Below, one piece after another: positions 1 to 11,700 of a DNA stretch of 64,000 bases. This DNA is from Styela clava (lineage: Eukaryota > Chordata > Ascidiacea > Stolidobranchia > Styelidae). A program made the translations under genes and the position numbers. A model generated the notes under the pieces. The model did no database searches. It was given only the letters and a program-made list of their open reading frames with translations, and had not been told where the DNA came from. The stretch spans positions 16,621,001 to 16,685,000 of the forward strand of contig NC_135254.1 of assembly GCF_964204865.1 (NCBI RefSeq). Direction: 5' to 3'. Numbering within the stretch: the first letter of the stretch is position 1; every line of letters starts with the position of its first letter.

Positions 1-908
1 AAAGTGATATGTTTTAAAAAAAAATAGCAGATTGTAACCTCGTGAATTGTGGGTTGTTTTCATTTTAAATATATAACTTTGCAATATATCTGTACTTTTT
101 CAAATATTCAATTTCAAATTTTTACAAGTTTCAACTCTAAGTGTAATATACAGAAGATAGAAATGTTTTACGAGATGGAATATACCGCGTACGACATCAA
201 AACTACTGGAATGCCGATAACGTACGGTAAGAATCAGTGGAATATGCAAAATTTGGCAGGCTATGTTCCTGGGATAAGACTCTATCGGCATAGTAATAAA
301 TATATATGGTTTTTATCATATTTATTCTACGGGACAAATTCAATACTGATTTATGTCACAATGCCGCCCTAACCTCTGATTGACCTCTGATGTATTGTTG
401 GTGAAACCAATGTGCCATCGCGGCAGTCTGTGCTGGCGAAGCATGTGTCATTGCGAGACATTGGCTTGAATCGATCGATAAGTTATTGTCACAAAATGCA
501 AATGCTTTATCTGATATATTAGTGATGGTATTATGTACTTTGTACAGTATATTTTGGCCAACAATAATAAGTATGGAAAGTAACACATTTCTGTAAAAAG
601 TATGCGCATGTCGAAAACCATTCATTGAGTTTCCTATATTTTTGTGCAAATGATCACATTGTACTTGAATGCTGATATTCTAACGTCCTATCCTACTAGC
701 AAATTGTGGCTAGTTTTCTTCGGGTACTTTCAACCAACTCTTGCGCAAAAACAAATTCACGGTACTGCTCAGAACACTAACGTTTTGTCGATGAAACATG
801 TCACATGTTTTTCTTGCCATCTGCATAATCCTATATACATATACTAATAGCTTTGCTATGGTTATTTGCGAAAATTACGATTAAAATCATTGCACACTGC
901 GTAGAAAT
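1..908. other. No recognisable gene
   Basis: I see only short chance reading frames and AT-rich sequence. The DNA downstream of the GNAT-like stop codon (on the minus strand) lies here, so part of it may be that gene's 3' UTR. Confidence 0.5.
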
Positions 909-2248
909 TTATGGCGCGGGAAAAGTTTCATCTTGGATGTACCCCATTCTGTCCCGAAACCGTGTAGTGAATTTTTTTTGTTTACAGTGGTATCCCGATG
1001 TGTACTGATCGTAAGTTGATTTTTCATACAGTCCGATTACCAGTAAATTAGCCCATGGTGGGTAAGTTTTGGCACTTGCATCACACGGAAATTTCCTATT
1101 GTTTACTTGCGTTTTTCCGATTAAATGAAATCCATTTTTCATGTGGAATTTCACAGCTCGTTCACAGTGACTTGGAAAAAATACAACCGGGTCTTTGTAA
1201 GTTCGTGACCATTGACATATCGTTTTGTCACCTGCTTGCACAAAGTCAGGTAGAGGCAATGGAAAAGAGTGAGTCGTTGACACAGTAGAAATCATTTGGC
1301 TTGTTTTTCCGTAATTTTCTATTCCACTTAAGGGCATGTTCATCTGGCATCTTCTGCGTGGTGTCATTAAATTTCTGACTGAAGGTAGTTGTTTTTCTTG
1401 ATAATTTTGTAGAATTTGCATGCAATCTGGATAGCTGGCACTACCGTACCCCTTTCCAGCAAATTCGGGATCAATGGCCCAGAAAAACGCCATCCATGCT
1501 TCAAATTTAAGCTTGCATATCTTTGTCATAATATTCTCTGTCTCCCATTTTTCATGGCTGAAAATATAGAAATTTGATTTTTATTGCTCTTATATAAATA
1601 TATGAGTATTTGGAACATTGATACTAAATTAGTCAATGGTTTTAATTAATGTACCTGATTATGTTGTGGTAGGCATCGTTGTCAATATCATTCAGTCCGT
1701 AGTTTTCGTAGGATTTGAAAAATGTGTCGTCATCAGCGCAATCCCAGTCTCCACCATCTGTGGTAGGAGGGACGAAGAGTGCTCCACCAATTATTTTTTT
1801 ATCATCAGCGAACGATTTCTATAACAAATATCAAATTTAATGACGTCATAGATGTTGGTGGCATTGTTAATAAAAACGAATTGCTTCTATTAGCGAACAT
1901 TATTTTAATGAAATTTAAATATTTTCCGCTGTATTTAAGTCGACAACACCGGTACGTAATAACGAACTTCCGCAAAGAATAAATTCATTAAAAAAATTAT
2001 AAATATATACCTTCAATTGACAACTATCATCTTCTTCGTTAACCATGCGTATGCAAAGCAACAGTGAATTTCCGTGACGAACGGCCACGTCATAGTTTGC
2101 TTCTATGTAATTCGTGAGAAATTCTTTCCGTTTAACTTCGTTTGGAATCAGATACTTGTACAGCGGATATTTGAAGTACGCCTGGACAAAGCAATGACGT
2201 ATTTGAAACCATTCTTTTTCGCTGCTGGCTATGGACGTTGATACACGC
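909..2248 (-). CDS. GNAT-family N-acetyltransferase-like gene, last three exons
   Basis: The exons on the minus strand are 2248-2011, 1818-1655 and 1557-909, each bounded by AG and GT. The phases join without a stop, giving about 349 residues. Seen: the middle part reads GGALFVPP, then WMAFFWAIDPEFAGKGYGS, which matches the GNAT strand-4/motif-A pattern. AGKGYG is the acetyl-CoA pyrophosphate-binding R/Q-x-x-G-x-G/A loop, with A in place of R/Q. Near the C terminus, ERAVKFHMKNGFHLIGK matches the usual motif-B helix and strand. Known of the family: these enzymes transfer acetyl from acetyl-CoA to an amine. The substrate cannot be told. The first exon shown starts after an AG in phase 2, so at least one upstream exon is missing. 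An in-frame ATG lies further upstream at 2364, but a TTCAG acceptor at 2249 makes an internal exon more likely. Family is fairly sure; the 5' end is not. Confidence 0.75.
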
Positions 2249-4699
2249 CTGAATGAGTTATAGTATTTAAAATTAATAATGCTGTTGAGAGCTAATGACC
2301 AAACATGCATGGCACCAACATGTCTAATATTATTTAAAATGTGAAGGTGATGTCGATTTTTCAATGGAAATCGCGGTTAAGTTGAAAGAACAATCTAAAC
2401 GTGTAACTGCGAATGTACGGATGCTTTTAACAATGACATCGGCCAGAAGCCTACTTTCTATGCTTCCCTATGCCATTTGCTTTAAGTTGTATACTAATCC
2501 CAACCCCTAAAAATTGAAATTGTCGAATTCTTATATATCCACGAGCAAGGTGCTCCAACTTGCCGAATTTTGCAATGTTAAAATTCACTATTGGACTATT
2601 TCCGTGTAAAACTAGTCGGCGCATTTAAATTTTCATTTTATAAATCGCTTTGTAATAATAATCATACCTAACATTGATTATGTATTCTCCACTGTTTAAT
2701 GATACCAAACAAAGTAAAATAATCCTTACCTATTCATAATAATATATTTACAACTCTAGTTGAATTTCCTAATTTTCGGACCTTTCAAATCACGCAAATA
2801 TATATCAAATTACAGAAATAATATAGCCAAAGGCCAAGCTATGAAGTAAATTCATGATTAATAAGAATTTTATACTATATTTAAATCAAGTAAATTCTGA
2901 AAAATCTTGCACGGAATTTAAAAAAACCTCAAAAGCAGTACGGCTACCGGCTACAATCTTACAACGCAAACTGCAGTTCATTTCTACAGCCGTGAGCAAT
3001 TTCGATCGATATTGGCTGCAAATTAGTTGAAGTATATATATATATATAAGTCACGATTTGGCATAGAATGGGCGAAATTGAAACCAATAATGAAACGCGA
3101 AACGGAAATCCGGTTGCTGTATTTATTATTTTATGTTGTATCTAAATTTATTAAGTCATGATCCATTTATTATCGGGGGGTTTCAAAGATATTTTAGAAG
3201 TAAATTTGCGGCTTCTTGCGTTACAAAATGATTTTGAAGTAGGTCGTGTTATTATTAGTAATTTGGATCACACATCTGTCGAAGCAAACAAGATTAACCA
3301 ACATCACAGTTCAGTGGTTTTTGTTCTAATAATAAATTGAACGGTTTATATTTACCAATCAAGACAGTCAAATATGAAATATAATCCTAATTTGCCTTAT
3401 TTTGGATTTTTACATACATGACATCATCATTCGTGCCTGTATATCATGATACACAAATAAAAAAAACTAATTTTCTGGAAAATGCCAATTGCAGATTAAA
3501 AGCTTCAATACATTACACTCTACAATACAAAGTACATAACTTTCAACGTAATTTTCAAATTTTTATCTGGTGGATCAAAATGACCTGAGTCGACCTAATA
3601 TTCGCGTCAAAACTTCTTTTTATGGCCTAATATATTCATCTATCGATAAAGCCAAAGAAAGTTTGTGTAGTTATTAATTTGATACTCACGTAGTATGTGT
3701 ACCAGGTGAGGGTTAGGCCATAAATTTATTCCGATTTTTCCTATTTTAGTTCTATTACAAGTTCGGAGACTATCTGTGTCAACCAAGTGAATTTACCCCA
3801 TTCCCATAGGCTCCCGTGCCTTTACAACTGGATGTAAAGTAAGCAAACAAAATTAGTTACCTCCATATTGGTCACATACTTATGGAGCGCCATTAATTTT
3901 AATTGTCGAATTATCTGGATGGTACATGCTAATACAGTTGATTCACCCCATGACAAAAACAAAATTTGAGTTTGATAGTTACACCAGAAGGACAAACTGA
4001 GTTGCTTTTACACTCGCAAATAAAACAAGTAATAGAACCTTCCGTGACTTTCATACATTTAAATTATCTTATTATAATCTATAAATTCATTCAATTCACC
4101 TAATAATAATAGATATACTATCCGTTCGCATTGACTAGTAATAATGTATATATAACACAATATCAATACCTTTCCTCAAACATTCTCAGCCGTCATGTTT
4201 GACACCCTAACTTGTTCAACTTTACCTTCTTATATATATACATGTAGGTAAGCCAAATGTAGTCATTTGAAATCAAACGATTTTATTCACATTTACGAAA
4301 TGTTAAACTGTACCATATCACGATTGTACACATACGACGTATCCACTGACTCAAGATTATTCTATCATTTTGATCGTGTTTTTACAAACCAGCGGATATA
4401 TTTATATTCATTACTACAGTATCTTTTTCATATAGTATTACGCATACGCATGACTGAGCATCGAAAAAACACGTAACTTTTAACTTCTGCTTCGCAAAAG
4501 TTTGACGTCATCCTAAAATTGCGTAATTTAAATATCAGGAAATATAAAAACTTAATTCTATTTCTTAATTTTACCAGTTATCTTCCGCCTAATACATACA
4601 ATTTGTACATACAAATTTGCTAAGTTACAATTCAATAAAATTCGCTTCTCCGTGATAAGCACAAACGTGTGGGCCACATTATATAATTAGATGTTATCT
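2249..4699. other. No recognisable gene
   Basis: The stretch is AT-rich with a short TA dinucleotide run near 3035-3050. It should contain the missing first exon(s) and promoter of the GNAT-like gene. I could not pick a first exon with confidence. Confidence 0.4.
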
Positions 4700-5668
4700 T
4701 CAGTTTAGACAGTGGTTCCCAAACTGTATTTTAAGGTAAAGCAACCAAAATTAAAAAAAGGAAAAATAACCTAAGGGTATGCTCAGGTACTAAACGGCAT
4801 TTGATACTTCAATGGCCACAAAATTATATTACTAGTAAAAACAATAATTTTTACATTACAACCCATTTATGTTACCATGAATAACTTTAAAGTGAGAAAA
4901 CTGCACTTAGGTTATTTGCCAACATTGAGTTTTTGAAATCGTGGCGTGGCTTTACGTGAGCAGAATAGATGCAGCCACATTTGCACGCTGTGATATCATA
5001 TATACAATTTAGTACCATTTATATGTGACATGGCAGAATTGTTATTACTGCATGGACGCGTTTATGACATTTACTTTCAATACCTTATATTGTAATTCGT
5101 GTCTGGCCTATCCGATATATCCGAGTAATATATGTCTAGTCAACATTCTAATGGCCTGTTACTGTTATGGCGTTATGATTTATACACATTATTCAAGCAA
5201 GTTTGCTCCAATCAAATTAAACACTGATAGAAGAGTCGCAATAGAAGCTCGTTGCAGGGGATCGTGTTTTGGTAATCATTGAGATGCCAGAGGAGTTTTA
5301 TAAGAATGATTTCATTGCAGGAGCTGGAATCTCCTTAGTGGCTCATATAACGTCAATCCACTTTATAGAAGTTTATAGAACAGAGTCAAGTATAGAACTT
5401 AGGCCTAGAAATAAGCTTGGTAAAGTGTGTCAATAGTATACTTTATATTTGCTTGCATGAATTGAAGTCTGAGATATGATATGAATGCTTTGATTACTTT
5501 GATGACAGCGGGATATGACATTTAGCTTCGTGTGAATGATCTGATACTGTATTATTTTATTTCTGAAACGTGTGATGAGATAATACGTATAATAAACATT
5601 CTTCTGTTCGTGTATGGGGACTAGTATATACGCTTCAGGCACAGATGTTAAATGTACTTCGTAGTGAC
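4700..5668 (+). repeat. Duplicated lipocalin-upstream block, copy 1
   Basis: This block is repeated at 6420-8610 (split by a hAT element), 23880-25443 and 47955-48615. The last three copies run into a lipocalin first exon. This copy stops matching near 5668 and joins sequence otherwise found in lipocalin intron 1 (9369 onward), so it has lost the coding exon. Small open frames in it change mostly at amino-acid-altering sites between copies, so I do not call them genes. Confidence 0.7.
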
Positions 5669-6025
5669 TTAGGTTGGGATACCGAGGTTTAAACCCATTT
5701 CCTAATCCCGATGTCGAGAATGATGTTTGTCAAAATCATAGAATTTCAATGTTGTATCTATAAACGTCGAGACGGTGTCGATATGGGAATGACGTCCTGT
5801 GATCGGTACAAGGGCTTCGATCGATCGATCTTTTTATCTCAGCTTCACACCTTGAGCTCGCATCAAGCAACTCCTTATTTGGAAAGATGTTTCGTGCCTT
5901 TATTTTTGTAAAAACAATTCTTTATTTTCAATTGTGGACAATGTGACAGCACTGACGAAACGTTGATCTGACTTGGCGCCGCGCAAACCAGTTTTTTTTT
6001 AGCTAGGTCCCGAAATCCCAACTTA
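5669..6025 (+). repeat. Short inverted-end repeat, copy 1
   Basis: The left end begins TTAGGTTGGGAT and the right end closes with ATCCCAACTTAG, an imperfect inverted repeat. Copies lie at 9369-9722 and 51881-52168, both in lipocalin intron 1. It may be a non-autonomous DNA element. The target duplication is unclear because all copies sit in duplicated DNA. Confidence 0.45.
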
Positions 6026-6419
6026 GACTGACTTGGTTGTTCTTAGACGATAGCACTAGGCCTGCTCACGCTGCAATTTATAAAATTAGTCAAATATATA
6101 TACCAATTCATCATAAAATGAGTCCTGAAAGAAAGGTGACAGAGGAAAACTAGGAGGAAACGCATTTCCTTGCCCACAACAACAGTAAACCACAGTGCCT
6201 GGTGTGCTTTCAAGTATTATCTGTCATGAAAGAATATATTTTGAAGCGACATCACAAAAACCAAACACAAGAACTATCAGTAAATATAAAAACCTAATTT
6301 TATTAGTTACCTACCACCTAATACATACAATTTGTACATACAGATTTGCTATATGTTACAATTCAATAAAATACCCGTCTTCGAGATAGGCATAAGCGTG
6401 TGGGCGGATTCACCTTATA

Positions 6420-8610
6420 TAATTAGATGTTATCTTCAGTTTAGTTTAGACAGTGGTTCCTAAACTTTTTTCCAAGCAACCAAAATTTTTGAAAAAAAAA
6501 ACAACTCAAGAATATGTTCAAGTACCAAACGGCATGTGATACTTCAATTGCCACGAAATTATATTACTAATGAAAATATTCATTTTTACATTACAATACA
6601 TTTATGTTATCATGAATAACTTTAAAGTGAGAAAACTGCACTTAAGTTATTTGCCAACATTGAGTTTTTGAAATCGTGGCGTGGCTTTACTTGAGCAGAA
6701 TAGATGCTGCCACATTTTCACGCTGTGATACCATATATACAATTTAGTACCATTTATATGTGACATGGCAGAATTGTTATTACTGGACGCGTTTATGATA
6801 TTTACTTTCAATACCTTATATTGTAATTCGTGTCTGGCCTATCCGGTATATCCGAGTAATACAGTAGTTTCCAACCTGGAGGTCCCGACCTCTAGGGGGC
6901 CGGGGGGTTCGCGAAGGGTTTCTAGGGGGGTCGCGAAGGTCTTGAAAAACAGCAGAAAATAATACAAAACTTTAGTTTAAATAGTAACAATAGAACGCGA
7001 AGAAGTCTGGAATGGACTGCACTATCTGTTGTGACACCCCAGTGTGTCGCTTCTTGCTTGAAAACCAAGCAAGCGGCGCGAGGTGCTTATGTCATGTCAA
7101 CCATTGTGATGTCACACAAACTCGTCTGCATTTACGCGAGCCCCAATGCGAAATACACGCGAGCTTCGAAACAATGCTGTGAAACGCCAGTATTTCGATA
7201 CCAAGGGGTTTACTGTAGGGTACGGTTGTAGTCTATGTTGTTTCATCGTGAAGATTATCATACATAGCCTACTGCAGTAACGTTGTAATTACGTTCTTTT
7301 ATTTACCATGGCGAAGAAGCGACAATATGACTATAAAATATGAAAGCGGCTTTTCAGCTCTTCTTCATATAAAAACAAAGGCACGAAATCGAATGAAAGT
7401 CGAGGATGATAGGCCTATTAAATTAGTTTTGTCAAAAACTCAACCACGAATTACGCAGTTGGCTGCGCGGTGTCAATGTCAGCTGTCACATTCAGTATAA
7501 CTGCAGGTTGATGAAAAATTAAATTACACAATATTCACTCTGCCAAGTGCAGTTTCGAGTATTTTGTGGCGTCTGAAGCTGCCGCAAAACCATGGCGACT
7601 TACTTTTTAGCTGTCACAAACCAATGGCGAGATGCCGTTACCACGGCAGCAGATTAAAAACCAAAGCCGGGTAAGATTTTGCTGCGTAAGCACGGCATGT
7701 CGGCTGTAATGGCAGGGATGCCCCTGATGGTGATGAATACTGGGTAAGTTGGAACCTTTTTCTTATGGATACAGTTTTGATGGATTTGGGGTTAGGTGTC
7801 AGGTTTAACTAGATATAACCCGCATGATAAACTAAAATCTGGTACACGACTTTGTGAATATACCGGTGATAGAGCCATACGGTCGGCAAGTGCTGCCATC
7901 GGTTCGTCAGTGGCAGGAGCTGTCATGAAGTGACAGCGCCTTCACTTTGCCGCACATTTTATTGATAAGTATAGAAAGTGAGGCAGGGGGTCGCGAGGTA
8001 TGTGTAAACAACCAATGGGGGTCGCGAGTCAAAAAAGGTTGGGAACCACTGGAGTAATATATGTCTAGTCAACATTCTAATGGCCTGTTACTGTTATGGC
8101 GTTATGATTTTTACACATTATTCAAGCAAGTTTGCTCCAATCAAATTAAACACTGATAGAAGAGTCGCAATAGAAGCTCGTTGCAGGGGATCGTGTTTTG
8201 GTAATCATTGAGATGCCAGAGGAGTTTTATAAGGATGATTTCATTGCAGAAGCTGAAATCTCTAGAGTGGCTCATATAACGTCAATCCACTCTATAGAAG
8301 TTTATAGAACAGAGCCAAGTATAGAACTTAGGCCTACAAATAAGCTTTGTAAAGTGTGTCGATAGTATACATTATATTTGCTCGCATGAATTGAAGTCTG
8401 AGATATGATATGAATGCTTCGATGACAGCGGGATATGACATTTAGCTTCTTGTGAATGATTTGATACTGTATTACTTTATTCCTGAAACGTGTGATGAAA
8501 TCATACGTATAATAAACATTTTTTTTTTGTATATGGGGAGTTATATATATGCTTCAGGCCCAGTTGTTAAATATACTTTGTAGTGTGTACGACTGCAATA
8601 TTTTCGGGGA
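6420..8610 (+). repeat. Duplicated lipocalin-upstream block, copy 2
   Basis: This is the same block as 4700-5668, continuing to the lipocalin A first exon at 8715. A 1,190-bp hAT-type element interrupts it at 6862-8051. Copy 1 preserves the uninterrupted site. Confidence 0.7.
6862..8051 (+). mobile_element. hAT-type element, non-autonomous
   Basis: Ends are CAGTAGTTTCCAACCT and, read inward from the right, CAGTGGTTCCCAACCT. Perfect 8-bp direct repeats GAGTAATA flank it at 6854-6861 and 8052-8059, and the empty site is preserved at about 5118. An 8-bp duplication with CAGxG ends is diagnostic of the hAT superfamily. The inside has GTCGCGA-rich subterminal motifs and no long open frame. A start at 7308 reads MAKKRQYDYK then a stop, which resembles the basic N terminus of ZBED-like hAT transposases. 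That last point is weak. Confidence 0.88.
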
Positions 8611-8714
8611 TTAGTTCAGTCAAGTAGACAGTAGAGCAACGAATTCAGTCATATATATCTACTTCATAGAATAAAAGCATTTCAATAAATATATATCTGT
8701 TGTATCCTATAAAT

Positions 8715-11700
8715 ATGGCGTTGTTCTGGTGGAATTCGAAAACCAGCACCTTCTTCATGATGGTTGTAGTTTCAATTTGTGCAAGACAAATTGCAGGAAA
8801 GGCGTCATGCAGAATTCCGAAAATAAATGAGGACATCAATTGGAAAGAGGTGAAAAACTAGGAAGTCAGTGTTAAAGACTATATATTCAGAAATATAGTC
8901 GTTATCGCGAATTATTTGAAGTTTATAATCTCGTGTGTGTTTATAAGTAATATTTTATTGTAAAACTACGGTGGTTAAAACACGCGTGAAGTATTCAAGA
9001 TTCGAATGGAATCTTTCAAATATAAATTGTCTGTTTCCTTATGTAATTATCATAAGGATGACGTCGAAGAAACTTTGATCACATATATGCACTGTATCAT
9101 TATTTCGATTCACCTCCTCCTCCAGTTACGAATACCATAAATGATGTACCATAACTTGTGCGCGCTATTAACAAGCAACAAATGTTAAAATCTTAAAGCA
9201 GCCTTCTGGTAAAGAAAGTGAAAGGAAGTCTTACTTTAAATTCATATCACTCACGAACCTGACTCTTTCAATACTCCCTTTCATATGACTCAACTTGATA
9301 TCTTTTCCATTGGCCGACATTTATATTTATTGGCAGAACATTTTGGAGTTTTTATTTAGGTATTCCTACCTAGGTTGGGATCGCGAGATTTGAACCCCTT
9401 TCCTAATCCCGATGTCGAGAATGATGTTTATTAAAATCACAGAATTCCATTGTTGTCTTAAACGCCGAGACGGTGTCAATATGGGAATGACGTCTTGTGA
9501 TCGGTACAAGGGCTTCGATCGATCGGGATTTTCATCCCAACCACCCACCTTGAGCTCGCATCAAGCAACTCCTTATTTAAAAAATGTTTGTGCCTTTATT
9601 TTAGTAAAAACAATCCTTTATTTTCAATTGTGGACAATGTGACAGCACTGAAGAAACGCTGATCTGACTTGGCGCCGCGCAATCCAGTTTTTTTTTAGCT
9701 AGGTTCCGAAATCCCAACTTAGACTGACTTGGTTGTTCTTTGACGATAGCACTAGGCCTGCTCACGCTGCAATTTATAAAATTAGTCAAATATAACAATT
9801 TATCATAAAATGAGTCTTGAAACAAAGGGGACAGAGGAAAACTAGGAGGAAACGCATTTCCTTGCCCACAACAACAGTAAACCACAGTGTCGGGTGTGCT
9901 TTCAAGTAATATCTGTCATGAAAGAATATATTTTGAAACGACATTACAAAACCAAACACAAAAAAAGGTACAGAAATACCACGGTACTTCTCGGAAAGAA
10001 ATTTTAATATTTAGAGGCTTCATATATCTTCATGGAAATTAAAAAACAACGCCACCCATGCAACAAAACAATAGGTTGATTAGAACAGTAAGCTCTAATT
10101 CTTTAATATATTTAAAGTAAGTAAACTGGCGATTTTTTTTATGGTTTTTCGGTTTTCTCCGACTGCGGCCCGCGAGACCTTTTCAAAAGTTTTTGCAGCC
10201 CTCCAACCTCACATTCTTGGACCACCCTGTACTAACACGTAAATATGAGTACCGAATAGAAAAGCGCCCTCGTCGTCTAATTACAACACATATAAAATAT
10301 GTGATATAGTAGGTCGGGGGAAGTCGGACCCACTAATAAGTTATTTTGAATAACTCTTCAAATAATGTAGCAGCTGCATTCGTTCTACGATTGATTCATG
10401 CACCCACCCTCCAGCTATCTTGCCACATTTGCACATTGTTGCCATAGCAACGAATCGGAATTTACGCCCGATTTTCAGCTAAAAAAATATCGGGGTAAGT
10501 TAGACACTTTGTGGGAAAGACGGACACAGACCAAAATTAACTTGATGGTGTCTAATATATCGGTCATAAGACTTCGGTCAACGCCTAGATGGCCCAGGAT
10601 ATGTCTCTTGAATTTTTTTTAAACAGATCACTTTTCTTGCATATTAAAAAGTATGTCCGTCTTACCCCATAAAGGACATAACAGGGCAATTTTCAAAAGA
10701 GTTTGAACAGTTTTAGGGAAACTAGAAATTTAAAATTTAGTTTGCGCTATTTCAACTACAATTTTTATATATTCTTTACACGGACTATCTCTAGAAGTAT
10801 TTATTTTGTAATTTCTCGGCATAACCTTGGGCGTATTTTATACGCATATGAAAAAAAAAATTGGACGGGGTAAGATGAAATTTTACGCCGGGCTTAACTT
10901 CTAAGAGACTCAATATAAATATGGCGATGAGTGTGCTTTTGATCTTTGTTGTAAAAGGGTACTTAGTACCAAAAAATAATTATTTATAAGTTTTGATGAC
11001 GACGGCCCATTGACATTCCCAACAGACTATATTGAAAAAAATCCTCCCCCCTCCCCCACTCAAAAACCACCCTACCTCTTAAGTGACCCTGCCAACCCCA
11101 AAATGAGTACTGGCAGTCTGCTAAGGAATTTATTCGATCTAATGCAACTACTTTCAACAAATAAACAAAATAGAACCGAGTTCGCTGACTTTTCCGGCTA
11201 AAATTATTCTTCGCCACCATGGGACTCTATAATTTGACGTTTTTCTGTCCCAACAGAAACACCCTTTCCCCAAAAAGCACCGCCTTGTAAGTTGTCAAGC
11301 CTGAAATGTAAAATCTTGGTTCTGTCGTTGTTCGCATGATGTCGCTCTTTCACTCGATGCGTTTTGAGCGACGAAAAAGCGCGAGGTGTCGCTAGTAGGA
11401 GGATTTTATTTTGACTGACCATCATACCCCGGGTGTCCGAACTACCCCGACCTACTATACATATTTATTCGTTTTACTTTAGATGTCAAAGACATGGTAT
11501 TTGGGTTTACACACAAACGATGTTGTGATGTCAAAAGATATTGTTTATTGCTGCAAAAGTGAAAATGTTACATCGACATCATACGGCGGCTCTATGATGA
11601 TCACAGAATATCATCAGAAGTAATATTTTCCCTAAATTTCTCTGTTATTGGAATCATTTGTATATATTTGCTAATTGCTGTATAATATTTTAAGGAAACA

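Noticed and set aside
5025-5282. Open frame with a signal-like start in the upstream block
   Set aside because: Other block copies carry stops or are split by insertions, and the changes are mostly amino-acid altering, so there is no sign of coding constraint.
5284-5436. Small frame starting MPEEFYK, also at 8213
   Set aside because: It is open in two copies but lost in the 24-kb and 48-kb copies, and substitutions are mainly non-synonymous.
5711-5911. Frame starting MSRMMF, also at 9412
   Set aside because: It lies inside the short inverted-end repeat and is not kept in the third copy at 51930.
8699-8716. TATA box (TATAAAT) immediately before the lipocalin ATG
   Set aside because: It touches the start codon, leaving no room for a transcription start and 5' UTR. 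Conservation is explained by the duplicated block.
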